Source: Brenneria nigrifluens DSM 30175 = ATCC 13028 (GTDB lineage: Bacteria > Pseudomonadota > Gammaproteobacteria > Enterobacterales > Enterobacteriaceae). Taken from it: a stretch of 64,000 nucleotides of DNA. The notes under the pieces were generated by a model. It saw nothing but the letters and a program-made list of their open reading frames with translations. It was not told the DNA's origin and did not search any database. This document shows, piece after piece, positions 32,677 to 42,000 of the stretch. The first letter of the stretch is position 1, and each line of letters opens with the position of its first letter. A program made the translations under genes and the position numbers. The stretch is from assembly GCF_005484965.1 (NCBI RefSeq), contig NZ_CP034036.1, forward strand, positions 62,001 through 126,000, in the 5' to 3' direction.

Positions 32677-33885
32677 ATGAAAAAAGTACTGGCACTGGGC
32701 ATTTCATTAGCGCTGACTTCATGGCAATTATCGGCTCAGACATTTGTGCTGACGGATGCTGAAGGCGGCGTGGAGCAAGGGAACTGGCAGATTGGCAGCG
32801 ATGCGCTGAAGATTAAGGAGCGGCATTTCAGCATCGAGCAAAGCGTACTGCGCGGCGGGCGTCAGGAAGGCAGTAAAATCATCACCATCACCAGTCAGGA
32901 CGGGTTGAAAATCGTACTTAGCCCGACGCGCGGCATGAATTTGCTGCATGTTACCGGGAAAGACGTTCGCCTGGGGTGGGATTCTCCGGTCGACGAGGTG
33001 GTGAACCCGAATACCATCAATCTGGAAAGTCGCGGCGGTGTGGGCTGGCTGGAAGGTTTCAATGAAATGATGGTGCGCTGCGGCTTTGAATGGACCGGCC
33101 ATCCGGTGGTCGATAACGGCATGATTTACACCCTGCACGGTCGCGCCGGTAATACGCCCGCCTCGAAAGTGGTGGTGGACGTCAGCGAGAAAGCGCCTTA
33201 TCAGATCACTGTGCGTGGTCTGCTAAAAGAGAACAGCTTTAAGAAATCGAACCTGGAAACCTGGACCGAGCTGCGTTACATCCCCGGCAGCGAATCGTTT
33301 ACCGTGCATGACGTGTTGACCAACAAATCCGACTATGCGCGTGATTACCAGATTATTTATCACAGCAATTTCAGCACGCCGATTCTGGAACAGGGGGCGC
33401 GCTTTGTCGCGCCGGTGAAGGAGATTTCGCCGTTTAACGACTACGCCAAAGCGGGTCTGAAAGAGTGGCAAACCTATCAGGGGCCGACCAAAGACTTTGA
33501 CGAAATGGTGTTTAACCTGACGCCGTATGCGGACAAGCAGGGGAAAACCCTGGCGGCGCTGGTCAACCGCGCCGGCGATAAAGGGGTCTCGATTGAGTTT
33601 GATACCCGTCAGCTGCCGGTACTGACGCTGTGGAAAAACACCGATACGGTAAAACAGGGCTACGTTACCGGCATTGAACCGGGCACCAGCTACGCCTATC
33701 CGGTAACCATTGAGCGCGAACAGGGACGGGTAAAACAGCTGCAGCCGGGACAGAGCACGGAGTTTGAACTGACCTACAGCCTGCTGAGCAGCACGGATGC
33801 GGTGCAAAAAACGGAACAAAAAGTGAAAGCGATTCAGGGCGACAACAAAACCACGCTGACGGAGAAGCCGATAGCCGTTGAATAA
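32677..33885 (+). CDS. Secreted DUF4432 (aldose 1-epimerase-like) protein
   Basis: 402 residues. MKKVLALGISLALTSWQLSAQ is a Sec signal, so the protein is periplasmic. The body has the galactose-mutarotase-like beta-sandwich pattern of DUF4432 (SPTRGMNLLHVTGKDVRLGWDSP, FNEMMVRCGFEWTGHP, YTLHGRAGNTPAS, YQIIYHSNFSTPILEQGA, GIEPGTSYAYPVTIEREQGR). Such proteins accompany sugar and uronate utilisation genes and may act on anomeric sugars or bind oligosaccharides; catalysis is unproven. A LacI regulator follows on the same strand, with a terminator between. Confidence 0.8.
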   Translation: MKKVLALGISLALTSWQLSAQTFVLTDAEGGVEQGNWQIGSDALKIKERHFSIEQSVLRGGRQEGSKIITITSQDGLKIVLSPTRGMNLLHVTGKDVRLGWDSPVDEVVNPNTINLESRGGVGWLEGFNEMMVRCGFEWTGHPVVDNGMIYTLHGRAGNTPASKVVVDVSEKAPYQITVRGLLKENSFKKSNLETWTELRYIPGSESFTVHDVLTNKSDYARDYQIIYHSNFSTPILEQGARFVAPVKEISPFNDYAKAGLKEWQTYQGPTKDFDEMVFNLTPYADKQGKTLAALVNRAGDKGVSIEFDTRQLPVLTLWKNTDTVKQGYVTGIEPGTSYAYPVTIEREQGRVKQLQPGQSTEFELTYSLLSSTDAVQKTEQKVKAIQGDNKTTLTEKPIAVE

Positions 33886-33912
33886 CCGTTAGGACGCCTG
33901 CGGTGCCCTTAT

Positions 33913-33952
33913 ACCGCTTTGTCTGTCGCCGGGCAAAGCGGTTTCTTTATTT
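33913..33952 (+). terminator. Rho-independent terminator after the DUF4432 gene
   Basis: Stem ACCGCTTTG (33913-33921) / CAAAGCGGT (33934-33942) followed by TTCTTTATTT. Position 28 bases after the stop and the T-rich tail fit an intrinsic terminator. Confidence 0.7.
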
Positions 33953-34067
33953 CGGTACAGTATGATTTCTTCACCACATGACAAAAAATGAACATTTCCT
34001 TTCCTGAGCAGGTGAGTCAGGTTAGCATTCGAGGCATGTTGCTCTGTGCTTACTCTTTATTTATCCG

Positions 34068-35144
34068 ATGATTATGAAAAAGAGATCCGCTTCAACGCCT
34101 GGCGATAACCATTCCAAAAACGATCCGACTTATCGGCGCGTACGACTTGAAGATATCGCGACAAGATGCGGTACCTCCCTCAGTACCGTTTCGCGCGCGT
34201 TATCCGGCGATAAAGGGGTCAGCGCGGAACTGAGAAACAAGATTCAGGAGATGGCGCGCGCGGTGCGTTACACGCCGGCACAGGAGATCGGCGGCAGCAA
34301 AATCGTTCTGGCGGCTTCTCAGGTGGCGATGCTTGATTATTACCGCTATCAGTTTAGCTGGTATGTGTTACAGGGGCTTAAAGAGCGCGCCAAAATGCTC
34401 GGCATAGAAATTATTACCCACCCTTTGTCGGAGGCGGGCGCATCACAGTTGTCGGCGTTAATGGCAGATCCTGCGATTGGCGGTCTGCTGGCGTTAACGG
34501 TCGACGATCTGGAGATCCTGAATACCGTTGTGAGTCTGAATAAACCGGCGGTGCTGGTGAACAGTGACGATCCGCTGATGCGCTTGTCCAGCGTATTGCC
34601 CTGTAACCGTTCGGCCACGCGGCTGGCCGCCGACTATCTGGTGCAACAGGGGCATCGCAATATTATCTTTCTTACGCATCCGGGGCGCAGAACCATTGAG
34701 CAGCGTTTGGAAGGCTGGCGCGACGCCATGCTGCACTATCATTTGTCGTGCGATACAACACAGGTGATTACGGTGGCCGACTGGCTGCCGGAACTGGCCG
34801 AGCAGGCGGTGATGGACTACATCCAGCGGCATCAAACTCCGTTCAGCGCGATTTTATGCGCCAATGATAGCCTGGCGATTGGTGCGATCGGCGCATTGAA
34901 TAAGCTGGGGATTAGCGTTCCTGATGATGTTTCCGTCATGGGCATGAACGATCTGCCGCAGGCCGAATTCACTCAGCCTGAGCTGACGACGGTACATCTG
35001 CCGGTGCAGGAAATCGGTGTGGTTGCGCTGGAACTATTGCAAGACATGATCGCCGGAACGGTGCAAATTCCCCGGCGAGTCGAATTGGCCTGTTCGCTGA
35101 TTGAACGCCAGTCGGTGGCGAAAAAGCCCCCGGCCTCTACTTGA
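34068..35144 (+). CDS. LacI-family transcriptional regulator
   Basis: 358 residues, with ATG codons at 34068 and 34074 both possible. A LacI helix-turn-helix lies at about residues 25-47 (VRLEDIATRCGTSLSTVSRALSG) and a periplasmic-binding-protein-like sensor domain follows (LLALTVDDLEIL, PAVLVNSDDP, HRNIIFLTHPGRRTIEQRLEGW, ILCANDSLAIGAIGALNKLG, MGMNDLPQAEFTQPELTTV). It lies between the DUF4432 gene and the convergent GH105/831-residue/MFS genes and is their obvious candidate repressor. The effector is unknown, perhaps an unsaturated oligosaccharide product. Confidence 0.87.
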   Translation: MIMKKRSASTPGDNHSKNDPTYRRVRLEDIATRCGTSLSTVSRALSGDKGVSAELRNKIQEMARAVRYTPAQEIGGSKIVLAASQVAMLDYYRYQFSWYVLQGLKERAKMLGIEIITHPLSEAGASQLSALMADPAIGGLLALTVDDLEILNTVVSLNKPAVLVNSDDPLMRLSSVLPCNRSATRLAADYLVQQGHRNIIFLTHPGRRTIEQRLEGWRDAMLHYHLSCDTTQVITVADWLPELAEQAVMDYIQRHQTPFSAILCANDSLAIGAIGALNKLGISVPDDVSVMGMNDLPQAEFTQPELTTVHLPVQEIGVVALELLQDMIAGTVQIPRRVELACSLIERQSVAKKPPAST

Positions 35145-35267
35145 ATAATCCCTCAGGAGCGCCTATCTCCCGCGATTGAACGGTATCATGGGCGATCAAC
35201 GCCGCTAACCTGCGAGAGCCGCCCATCAACAACTGGAAAGCGGCTACACGTTAGGGAACTGGTTTCG

Positions 35268-36551
35268 TTAGTCGAATTTGGCGCGATCCATTTTCGGCAC
35301 CAGCAGTAAGTACATCACGCACCAGGCCAGCAAATACGCCACCGAACCAATCGCGAATAATCCCCAGTAATTACCGGACTGCTCCAGCACCGCGCCGATA
35401 ATCGTCGAGAACACCACGCTGCCGATCATGCCGAAGGTGCTGCCGATACCCACCACCGAGCCTACCGCCGCATTGGGAAAGAGATCGGAAACGCTGGTCA
35501 ATAGGTTGGCGGACCACCCCTGATGCGCCGCGGCGGCAAGCCCGACGATGGCGACGGCGGCCCACAGGCTCTCCACCTGCGTCGCGCCGATAATCGGGAT
35601 AACGGCGCAGGCGCAAATAAACATGGTTGTTTTACGCGCTTTGGCCGCGCTGAGTCCCTTTCTCATCAACATGCCGGGAAGCCATCCCGCGCCCAGGCTG
35701 CCCACAATCGCAAACAGGTAAATCGCAATGAGCGGCAGCCCCAGACCGGCCATATTGATATCGCGCGTTTCGTTCAACCACTTAGGCAGCCAGAACAGGA
35801 AGAACCACCAGATCGGATCGGTCAGCATTTTTCCCAGCGCAAATGCCCAGAGCTGTCGATATCCCAGCAGCTTCGACCATTTAACCGAGTTGGCGGAAAC
35901 GACCTCTTCTTTATCCTGGCGGATCCAGGCCAGCTCCTGCGCGTCGGCTTTGTCTTCGGGTTTACCGAAATATAAATACCAGGGGATAAGCCAGATAAAA
36001 CCGATGCCGCCGAGGATCAGGAAAGCGCCTTGCCAGCCATAGTGAATCGCCACCCAGGGAATAATGGCGGGGGAAATCACCACGGCGACGTTAACCGCAA
36101 CCCCAAGGATACCGGTTGCCAGCGTTCGTTCCTGTTTGGGATGCCAGGCGGAAATGGCTTTCATCGCGGCAGGAAAGTTTGCCGCTTCACCGAAACCAAG
36201 CAGCACGCGCACCAAGGCGAATCCGGCCACTGACCCCACGGCGGCGTGTAACATGGCGGCGCCGCTCCAGATAATCATCGCCGCCGCATAGCTGATTTTG
36301 GTGCCGATTTTATCAATAATTCGGCCGCAGACTAAGGTGCCGATGCCATAGGCGATGGTGAATGCATTAACCAGCCAGCTATATTCTATCTGCGTCCAAC
36401 CAATTTCTTTTTGTAATATCGGGGCCAATAAACCGAGAACCTGTCTGTCCATGTAATTGACTGTTGTGGCAAATACCAACATCGAACAGATAAACCAACG
36501 ATAATTTCCCTTGGGCGTCTGACCTTTTATTTCTATATTATTTGTTTCCAT
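35268..36551 (-). CDS. MFS transporter, anion:cation symporter (ExuT/GudP-like)
   Basis: 427 residues with twelve predicted membrane spans. YRWFICSMLVFATTVNYMDRQVLGLLAPILQKE and GFGEAANFPAAMKAISAWHPKQERTLATG match the hexuronate/glucarate branch (ACS family). It would import a uronate, an unsaturated disaccharide product or a related acid by proton symport. It is the last gene on the strand after GH105 and the 831-residue protein, 278 bases from the latter, a gap large enough for its own promoter. Confidence 0.85.
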   Translation of the reverse strand: METNNIEIKGQTPKGNYRWFICSMLVFATTVNYMDRQVLGLLAPILQKEIGWTQIEYSWLVNAFTIAYGIGTLVCGRIIDKIGTKISYAAAMIIWSGAAMLHAAVGSVAGFALVRVLLGFGEAANFPAAMKAISAWHPKQERTLATGILGVAVNVAVVISPAIIPWVAIHYGWQGAFLILGGIGFIWLIPWYLYFGKPEDKADAQELAWIRQDKEEVVSANSVKWSKLLGYRQLWAFALGKMLTDPIWWFFLFWLPKWLNETRDINMAGLGLPLIAIYLFAIVGSLGAGWLPGMLMRKGLSAAKARKTTMFICACAVIPIIGATQVESLWAAVAIVGLAAAAHQGWSANLLTSVSDLFPNAAVGSVVGIGSTFGMIGSVVFSTIIGAVLEQSGNYWGLFAIGSVAYLLAWCVMYLLLVPKMDRAKFD

Positions 36552-36829
36552 AAAATTCTCCTTATTGCTTATTTAAATACAACTGGAGTATGAAAAATAA
36601 GTAAAGATTCGTTTTTTCGATGCGCAGGATGAAAAGTATCCCCCGAAATAAAAATACTTATTTCGGGAAAGTCACCTTAAGCAAATTATTTTTTAATTCT
36701 GTGTATTTTTACGCACGGTGATTAAATAGATAGATGTTAATTGTTATTGGTTGTTTTCATAATATTCTCCTGATCGTGACATCTTAGTAAGATATACAGT
36801 GGAAATAGATTCGGTGATTATGGCTAAGC

Positions 36830-39325
36830 TTATTTTAATTCTTTACTCTCGCCCTGAATCGTCCACGTTTGAGGATCAATGATTCGGTTTTCGGCTTGAA
36901 CGCGTCCGTCGGCAAAGAAAATAACCTGACCGTAAAGCGGATCGTCGATTGATAAATCGCCATTATCTTTTTCACTGACGGATAGCGCATGAAAGTTATC
37001 GATGAAAGCGGAAAGTTGCGTGATCGAACTATCGTCACACAGACGAATCACCCAGCGATTGTGACGACCCGTTAGTCGGACTTCACAATTTTTTGTCGGC
37101 CCTTGCGTAACCCTGTCAAACGCTTTATTACCGAACAGCAGAGCCATTCCGCTTCCACCGCGTACCGCGATACGGTTATCGGCTATTGCAAGCTGCTCGA
37201 AGTGTTCTGACGGTAACCAGGCGTGGGAGAAGTCTGGTTGTCCGGGCTGAATATTGAAATCCAGTACGGCAAGGCCGCGATACTGTTGAACGCGGGGCAA
37301 CGTTCCGCATCCGCCCCAGTAGGAGGGGCGGCCGAATCCGGCCTGGATGGTTTCCCCCGGATGATTGATCCAGATTTGCGCCTCGGTGTTATCGCCCAGG
37401 CGCAAATGCAGCGGTGATTCCTGATATCCCCACTCCCCCCAACGGTAGTGCGCAATGGATCCCATCGCGATATCGCGGGTTTTATAGTGATACAGTTTGG
37501 CTATGCGGTTCGCGCCCTGGGCAAAACACCATTCCAGCGCGTGATTTCCCTGATAAATGGCGATTTCCTGTAATGCCGGAGAAATGCCGATGCGCCGATC
37601 TCGCAGCAGCAATGCCAGTTGAGGCAGAACATGGAAACGACAGCCATAGCCGCCTTTTCCCCACAGCAGACGGGCAATGGCGGAAAGCTCCAGCGAACGT
37701 CCGGCGCGCAACGTGTGCTCGTAGGAGCGGCCTTGCGAGGCGGTCAGAATACCCTGATGAGATGAGCGGGCGATCTGTTCGATCAGGCGTTCGATGGCAT
37801 GGCTGGCGCGTTTGACGATAACCGGGTTATCCGCCAGCGCGGCGAGGGCGCTCAGTCCTTTCAAGTCAATGGGAAAATAGGGCGCGGAGTTCCATTCGGC
37901 CATTTCATATTGTTCAAAATGGTCGAGCCATGCCGTGATGCGTTGTTCTCCAACCTGCGCCTGCTCCGCGCCGCTGCGCCCCGATCTGACGAAGGTCGCG
38001 TGCGGGAAAAAACTGCCGGCGAGGTAAGCGGCGGTGTGAAACAGCAGGGCATGGTTTTCTGAGAAATACCACTGAACATCATTGCCTGGCTCATCCATCC
38101 AGTAACGGAAATTCAAAATGGCATCATCAATGCGCCGGCGCGTGGTGGGGGTAATCGCCTCGCCAAACCTGATGCGGCACCACAGCAGGGGCACCAGCGT
38201 AAAGTCGGCGCAGTCGTGGCAATCAACAACGGAGGGCAACACCGCTTCCAGCATCGCGTCGGTTTCCCGACCGGACTGTCCGCGAGCCAGACGAGCCAGC
38301 GCTTTTACGCTACTCATTTCGCCATGTTCCGCAACCGTGGCCAGCGCTTCTTCAATGCGTTCGGCCTGCGTGACGGGAACTGCTTTTTGCCGATCCGCAT
38401 GGCATATTTCTACGCCAATATTGCGGCTTGCGCTGAACTCACCAGATTGTAGGGTAATAATGAAGTTTCTGAAGTCCGCCGGAATTTGCTCGGTTGCCGC
38501 CAGCGTAAGGCGCTGTTCGCCTTTTCCGAGCGCCGAGTTCAGCAATACCGGCTTATCAAGAGAAATAAAGTCCCCGATAACCTGACAACTTACCTGAATA
38601 TCCTCGGTTGCCGCCTGCGCAAACTCGATGGCGATATCACCGGTAAAGTAAGCGGAATGACTGAATGCCATGCCCTCAAGCATACTTTCTATTTTTTCCA
38701 CCCGCTCCGGCGCAATAGGGACGGGCAGCGCGACGAATGCGCCGACGCCGGACAGATAATCCAACTGGAAAAAGAAGCGGATATCGCGTTCGGCAAGATC
38801 GTCGAAGTAAATGACAACTTCATTCAGCCCTTTATTTAACGGGACGGCGACCTCAATACTGTTTTCGAGATTGCGCTGATAACGGGCGCTCCAGGCTATT
38901 TCCTGGCCGCCGACAAAGAGTATTGCGCCGCCGCAGGTGGTTAACCGGAATGTCGCTTCGCCCTGTTGCCCGGCCTGAATAAAGGTTCTTGCCCAGGCGC
39001 CGACGCGCGTTGGACGGAACCAGAATCCCGATAAATCCACACGATCCGAGCCAAACGGCAGCCACCACCGTACCGGATGGCATTCGCTTAACGGAATAGG
39101 GCGTTTGTCAGCGAATTTTTCCGAGAAATCAGAACGACAAGGATAAGTATGCGGAATGAAATTCTTGTGTTTGCTCAGGAAGAAAAAGGGATCCATATCA
39201 CCCTGCATCGGGCGATCGGCAACGTCATAACGTTGTTCTGCTATTTTGGAAAGCTGCCAATAACGAACGGCGTCGCCATTAGCCAGTTGATGTTCACTGA
39301 AATACGTTTCTGGATTATTAGTCAT
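36830..39325 (-). CDS. Unrecognised large protein, polysaccharide-lyase-like architecture
   Basis: 831 residues, no signal peptide, so probably cytoplasmic. Residues about 1-310 look beta-rich (VRWWLPFGSDRVDLSGFWFRPTRVGAWARTF; ILFVGGQEIAWSARYQRNLE). Residues about 320-600 look alpha-helical like an (alpha/alpha) toroid, with DVQWYFSENHALLFHTAAYLAG at 416-437 and QGRSYEHTLRAGRSLE at 531-546. The C-terminal part from about 610 is beta-rich (YKTRDIAMGSIAHYRWGEWGYQES; GFGRPSYWGGCGTLPRVQQY). This order resembles heparinase II/III, PL8 and similar lyases; Asn424-His425, Tyr535 and His537 could be active-site residues. Next to GH105 and a uronate-type transporter it may process acidic oligosaccharides. 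Function not assigned. Confidence 0.6.
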   Translation of the reverse strand: MTNNPETYFSEHQLANGDAVRYWQLSKIAEQRYDVADRPMQGDMDPFFFLSKHKNFIPHTYPCRSDFSEKFADKRPIPLSECHPVRWWLPFGSDRVDLSGFWFRPTRVGAWARTFIQAGQQGEATFRLTTCGGAILFVGGQEIAWSARYQRNLENSIEVAVPLNKGLNEVVIYFDDLAERDIRFFFQLDYLSGVGAFVALPVPIAPERVEKIESMLEGMAFSHSAYFTGDIAIEFAQAATEDIQVSCQVIGDFISLDKPVLLNSALGKGEQRLTLAATEQIPADFRNFIITLQSGEFSASRNIGVEICHADRQKAVPVTQAERIEEALATVAEHGEMSSVKALARLARGQSGRETDAMLEAVLPSVVDCHDCADFTLVPLLWCRIRFGEAITPTTRRRIDDAILNFRYWMDEPGNDVQWYFSENHALLFHTAAYLAGSFFPHATFVRSGRSGAEQAQVGEQRITAWLDHFEQYEMAEWNSAPYFPIDLKGLSALAALADNPVIVKRASHAIERLIEQIARSSHQGILTASQGRSYEHTLRAGRSLELSAIARLLWGKGGYGCRFHVLPQLALLLRDRRIGISPALQEIAIYQGNHALEWCFAQGANRIAKLYHYKTRDIAMGSIAHYRWGEWGYQESPLHLRLGDNTEAQIWINHPGETIQAGFGRPSYWGGCGTLPRVQQYRGLAVLDFNIQPGQPDFSHAWLPSEHFEQLAIADNRIAVRGGSGMALLFGNKAFDRVTQGPTKNCEVRLTGRHNRWVIRLCDDSSITQLSAFIDNFHALSVSEKDNGDLSIDDPLYGQVIFFADGRVQAENRIIDPQTWTIQGESKELK

Positions 39326-39480
39326 AGTAATATATCTCCAGGATACAGAGTGCTTAACCGTTTATACCCGCCATATTTCAAGTTGCCTGTGCTAGCCGGT
39401 CCTTCCTGTAACTCGAATTATTTAGGGGTTAGAAGTTCGACAATATAACTATTGAGGATTTTATTTCATGTTTGCCTCCG

Positions 39481-40560
39481 CTAATGATGTTCGCGAATGC
39501 CTTCAGTCAGACATAATATTGCTAATGCCTGGCCGTAACCGGTTGGCTGAATAGGAATATCTTTATAAAATTGCAGCGTTCTTCCCATACGGGTGCCGTA
39601 AGAGACGTTACGTACCGTACCGTCTTGATCAATGTTGTCGCATACCGCTTTTAGCGCGCGTAACCCAGCCTGACGCCAGGATTTATCGCCAATCCCCAAT
39701 CGCGCGCCCTTCAGCAATCCATAACCAAAACCGGCCGTGGCGGAAATTTCTTCATAGGAATCAGGATGATCGAGCAGAGTGTGCCATGCGCCGCCTGGCG
39801 CCTGTAATTTGAGCAGCGTATCAACCTGGGTTTGCAAACAGCCCAGCAGGTATTGACGCACGCCGGGATCCAGTTCCGTAAGTTCAATAAATTCAAGAAT
39901 ACCTACGGTGATCCAGGAATTACCCCGCGCCCAGCGTGCGCGCGCAAAATGACTTTTTTCTTTGAAACTCCAGCCGTGAAACCACAGGCCGGTTTCCGGA
40001 TCGTTCAAATAACGGGCGTGGAGTAAAAATTGCCGCACGGCCTCCGCGACTAATTCCTTACGGCCGGATACCGTACCGTAATGCGCTAAAAACAGGACGA
40101 CCATAAATAACGTGTCGTCCCACAGTTCCATATCGTTAACGCCGTCGGAAACAATATGCTGGAATCCCATTTCCGGCGTTCTCGGCAATTCATTAATTAC
40201 GCGATTGGCCCAGTTATCGAGAATTTCCTGATATTGAGGATTTTTGGTATGCGCCCAGAAAAGAGAAAGCGGCAGCATCGGTGCCGTGGTATTAACATTG
40301 AGTTTGGGCAGACCGGAATTAAATTGTTTTTCGAACCATTTTTCAATCAGCAGATAAATATCGTCTCGCCTGGTAAATTCCCATAATCTTACCAGTCCAT
40401 AAATACCAACGCCTTGCGGCCATTCCCAGCTATCAAATGAAATATAGTCTCCGGGCGTACCGTCAAGATTGGGTTCCTGAAAGCGTCCCTGATTTTTTAA
40501 TCCGGTGATTCCGGTCAATAGCGAATTAAGCCGAGCCTGTAAATCCGTGTTGTTAAGCAT
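39481..40560 (-). CDS. GH105 family glycoside hydrolase (unsaturated rhamnogalacturonyl hydrolase, YteR/YesR-like)
   Basis: 359 residues starting MLNNTDLQARLN at 40560, preceded by GGTGGG at good spacing; starts up to 40593 lack a ribosome site. It is an (alpha/alpha)6 barrel with WEWPQGVGIYGLVRLWEFT, NTTAPMLPL, VNDMELWDDTLFMVVLFLAHYG (the aspartate region used for hydration of the 4,5 double bond in GH105/GH88), FHGWSFKEKSHFARARWARGNSWITVGI and YEEISATAGFGYGLLKG. No signal peptide, so it acts on imported unsaturated oligosaccharides from pectin lyase products. It heads the operon reading into the 831-residue protein and the MFS transporter. Confidence 0.87.
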   Translation of the reverse strand: MLNNTDLQARLNSLLTGITGLKNQGRFQEPNLDGTPGDYISFDSWEWPQGVGIYGLVRLWEFTRRDDIYLLIEKWFEKQFNSGLPKLNVNTTAPMLPLSLFWAHTKNPQYQEILDNWANRVINELPRTPEMGFQHIVSDGVNDMELWDDTLFMVVLFLAHYGTVSGRKELVAEAVRQFLLHARYLNDPETGLWFHGWSFKEKSHFARARWARGNSWITVGILEFIELTELDPGVRQYLLGCLQTQVDTLLKLQAPGGAWHTLLDHPDSYEEISATAGFGYGLLKGARLGIGDKSWRQAGLRALKAVCDNIDQDGTVRNVSYGTRMGRTLQFYKDIPIQPTGYGQALAILCLTEGIREHH

Positions 40561-40908
40561 TAGTAACCCACCGTGTAGAGAAGTCATACCCATTGATGCT
40601 GAAATGTGCAGTCGATATAATCACCAATGTTTTTTTTGCGCAATACGAAAATTTTTTGCGCTTTTGTTTTGTGATGCGGTTAAAAAAATGCAGATTTTGT
40701 CTGGAAAAACCTGATAAAGGTGCGGCGCAGTGCGTGATGAGATCTCGGGAGCGGATAAAAATATTGCATTGGAATCTTACTGCTCGGCTTACGGACGGGC
40801 GCTAGCCAGGGGGATTTTATCTCGGCGGTAGGCGTGTGTTCTTTAAGACCTCAACGAGGCGTGGGGAGACAAGGCCGCATCGCAGCCTTGTCAGCCAGGC
40901 GCCGAACC
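40561..40908. other. Intergenic region upstream of the GH105 gene
   Basis: It is AT-rich near GH105, with two direct copies of TTTTTTGCGC (40632-40641, 40652-40661) exactly 20 bases apart, a possible regulator site. Near ghrB, an inverted repeat GACAAGGC (40868-40875) / GCCTTGTC (40884-40891) lies just past the ghrB stop and may end its transcript, though no U-run is present. Confidence 0.4.
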
Positions 40909-41871
40909 CTATTTCAGCACCTGCGGGTTAACGCAGTTTTCTTTTACCTCTCCGCTTAAGGCGGCGATCAGGTTGTCGACGGCGCAGGCGGCCATGTTAT
41001 AGCGGGTTTCATGGGTTGCCGAGCCAATATGCGGCAAGGCCACCACGTTGGGCAGTTTTAGCAGCGGGGAGTCGACCGGCAGCGGTTCTTTGGTGAAAAC
41101 GTCCAGGCCCGCGGCGTGGATGGCCCCGTTGGCGAGGGCGTCGATCAGCGCCGTTTCATCCACCACGGCCCCGCGGCCGATATTGATCAGAATCGCGCCG
41201 GGTTTCATTTTCGCCAGCTGTTCGCGACCGATAAGGTGGTGCGTTTCGGCCGTCAGCGGCAGGGTGATGCACAGGAAATCCGCTTCGGCCAGCAGGGTAT
41301 CCAGATCGCAATAGCGGGCGTTAAAGCGCGTCTCCGCTTGCTGATGATGACGGCGGGCGTTGTACAGCACCGGCATACTGAAGCCGAAGTGGGCGCGCTG
41401 CGCCACGGCCAGACCGATGCGGCCCATGCCGAGAATACCGATGGTTTTATGATGGACGTCGCTGCCAAACCAGTCGCTGCCGATACTCTCCCGCCACTCG
41501 CCCGCCTTGACTCTTTCCGCCACTTCCACCACCCGGCGCGCGCTGGCCAGCATCAAGGCCAGCACGGTATCGGCCACGGTTTCGGTCAATACCGTGGGGG
41601 TGTGCATCAGAATAACCCCTTGCTCGTTCAGGGCGTCGACATCGAAATTATCGTAGCCCACCGAGATGGTGGATGCGGCGCGCAGACGCGGAGCCTGTTG
41701 CAGAAAGGCTTTATCCACTTTACCGCCCGAACCGATAATGCCTTCAGCCTGAGCCAGCGCCGGGTGATGCTCCGGCGGAAAGTCGTCCAGTTCGGTGACG
41801 GCGAAATGTTGATCTAAACGGGTACGTAAATCGTCAGGGATCTTTCTGTACAGAATAACGCTAGGTTTCAT
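40909..41871 (-). CDS. ghrB: Glyoxylate/hydroxypyruvate reductase B
   Basis: 320 residues, close to E. coli GhrB (MKPSVILYRKIPDDL). It is a D-2-hydroxyacid dehydrogenase with NAD(P) fold GILGMGRIGLAVAQRA, arginine in NIGRGAVVDE, acidic residue in LDVFTKEPLPVDSPLL and catalytic histidine in LPHIGSATHETR. It reduces glyoxylate and hydroxypyruvate (also 2-ketogluconate) in the cytoplasm. It is a single gene and a usual enterobacterial neighbour of this chromosomal area. Confidence 0.94.
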   Translation of the reverse strand: MKPSVILYRKIPDDLRTRLDQHFAVTELDDFPPEHHPALAQAEGIIGSGGKVDKAFLQQAPRLRAASTISVGYDNFDVDALNEQGVILMHTPTVLTETVADTVLALMLASARRVVEVAERVKAGEWRESIGSDWFGSDVHHKTIGILGMGRIGLAVAQRAHFGFSMPVLYNARRHHQQAETRFNARYCDLDTLLAEADFLCITLPLTAETHHLIGREQLAKMKPGAILINIGRGAVVDETALIDALANGAIHAAGLDVFTKEPLPVDSPLLKLPNVVALPHIGSATHETRYNMAACAVDNLIAALSGEVKENCVNPQVLK

Positions 41872-42000
41872 CGCAAACTCCGGCAGATTAGGGAGGTTAA
41901 GGCGGAAATAACGGATGGAATCATCGCGTAGCCGACGGGATACTGCAAGCCATACATCCTGACCTCGCGCCAGGCGCCGCGATTAGCCGAGCGGGTAGTG

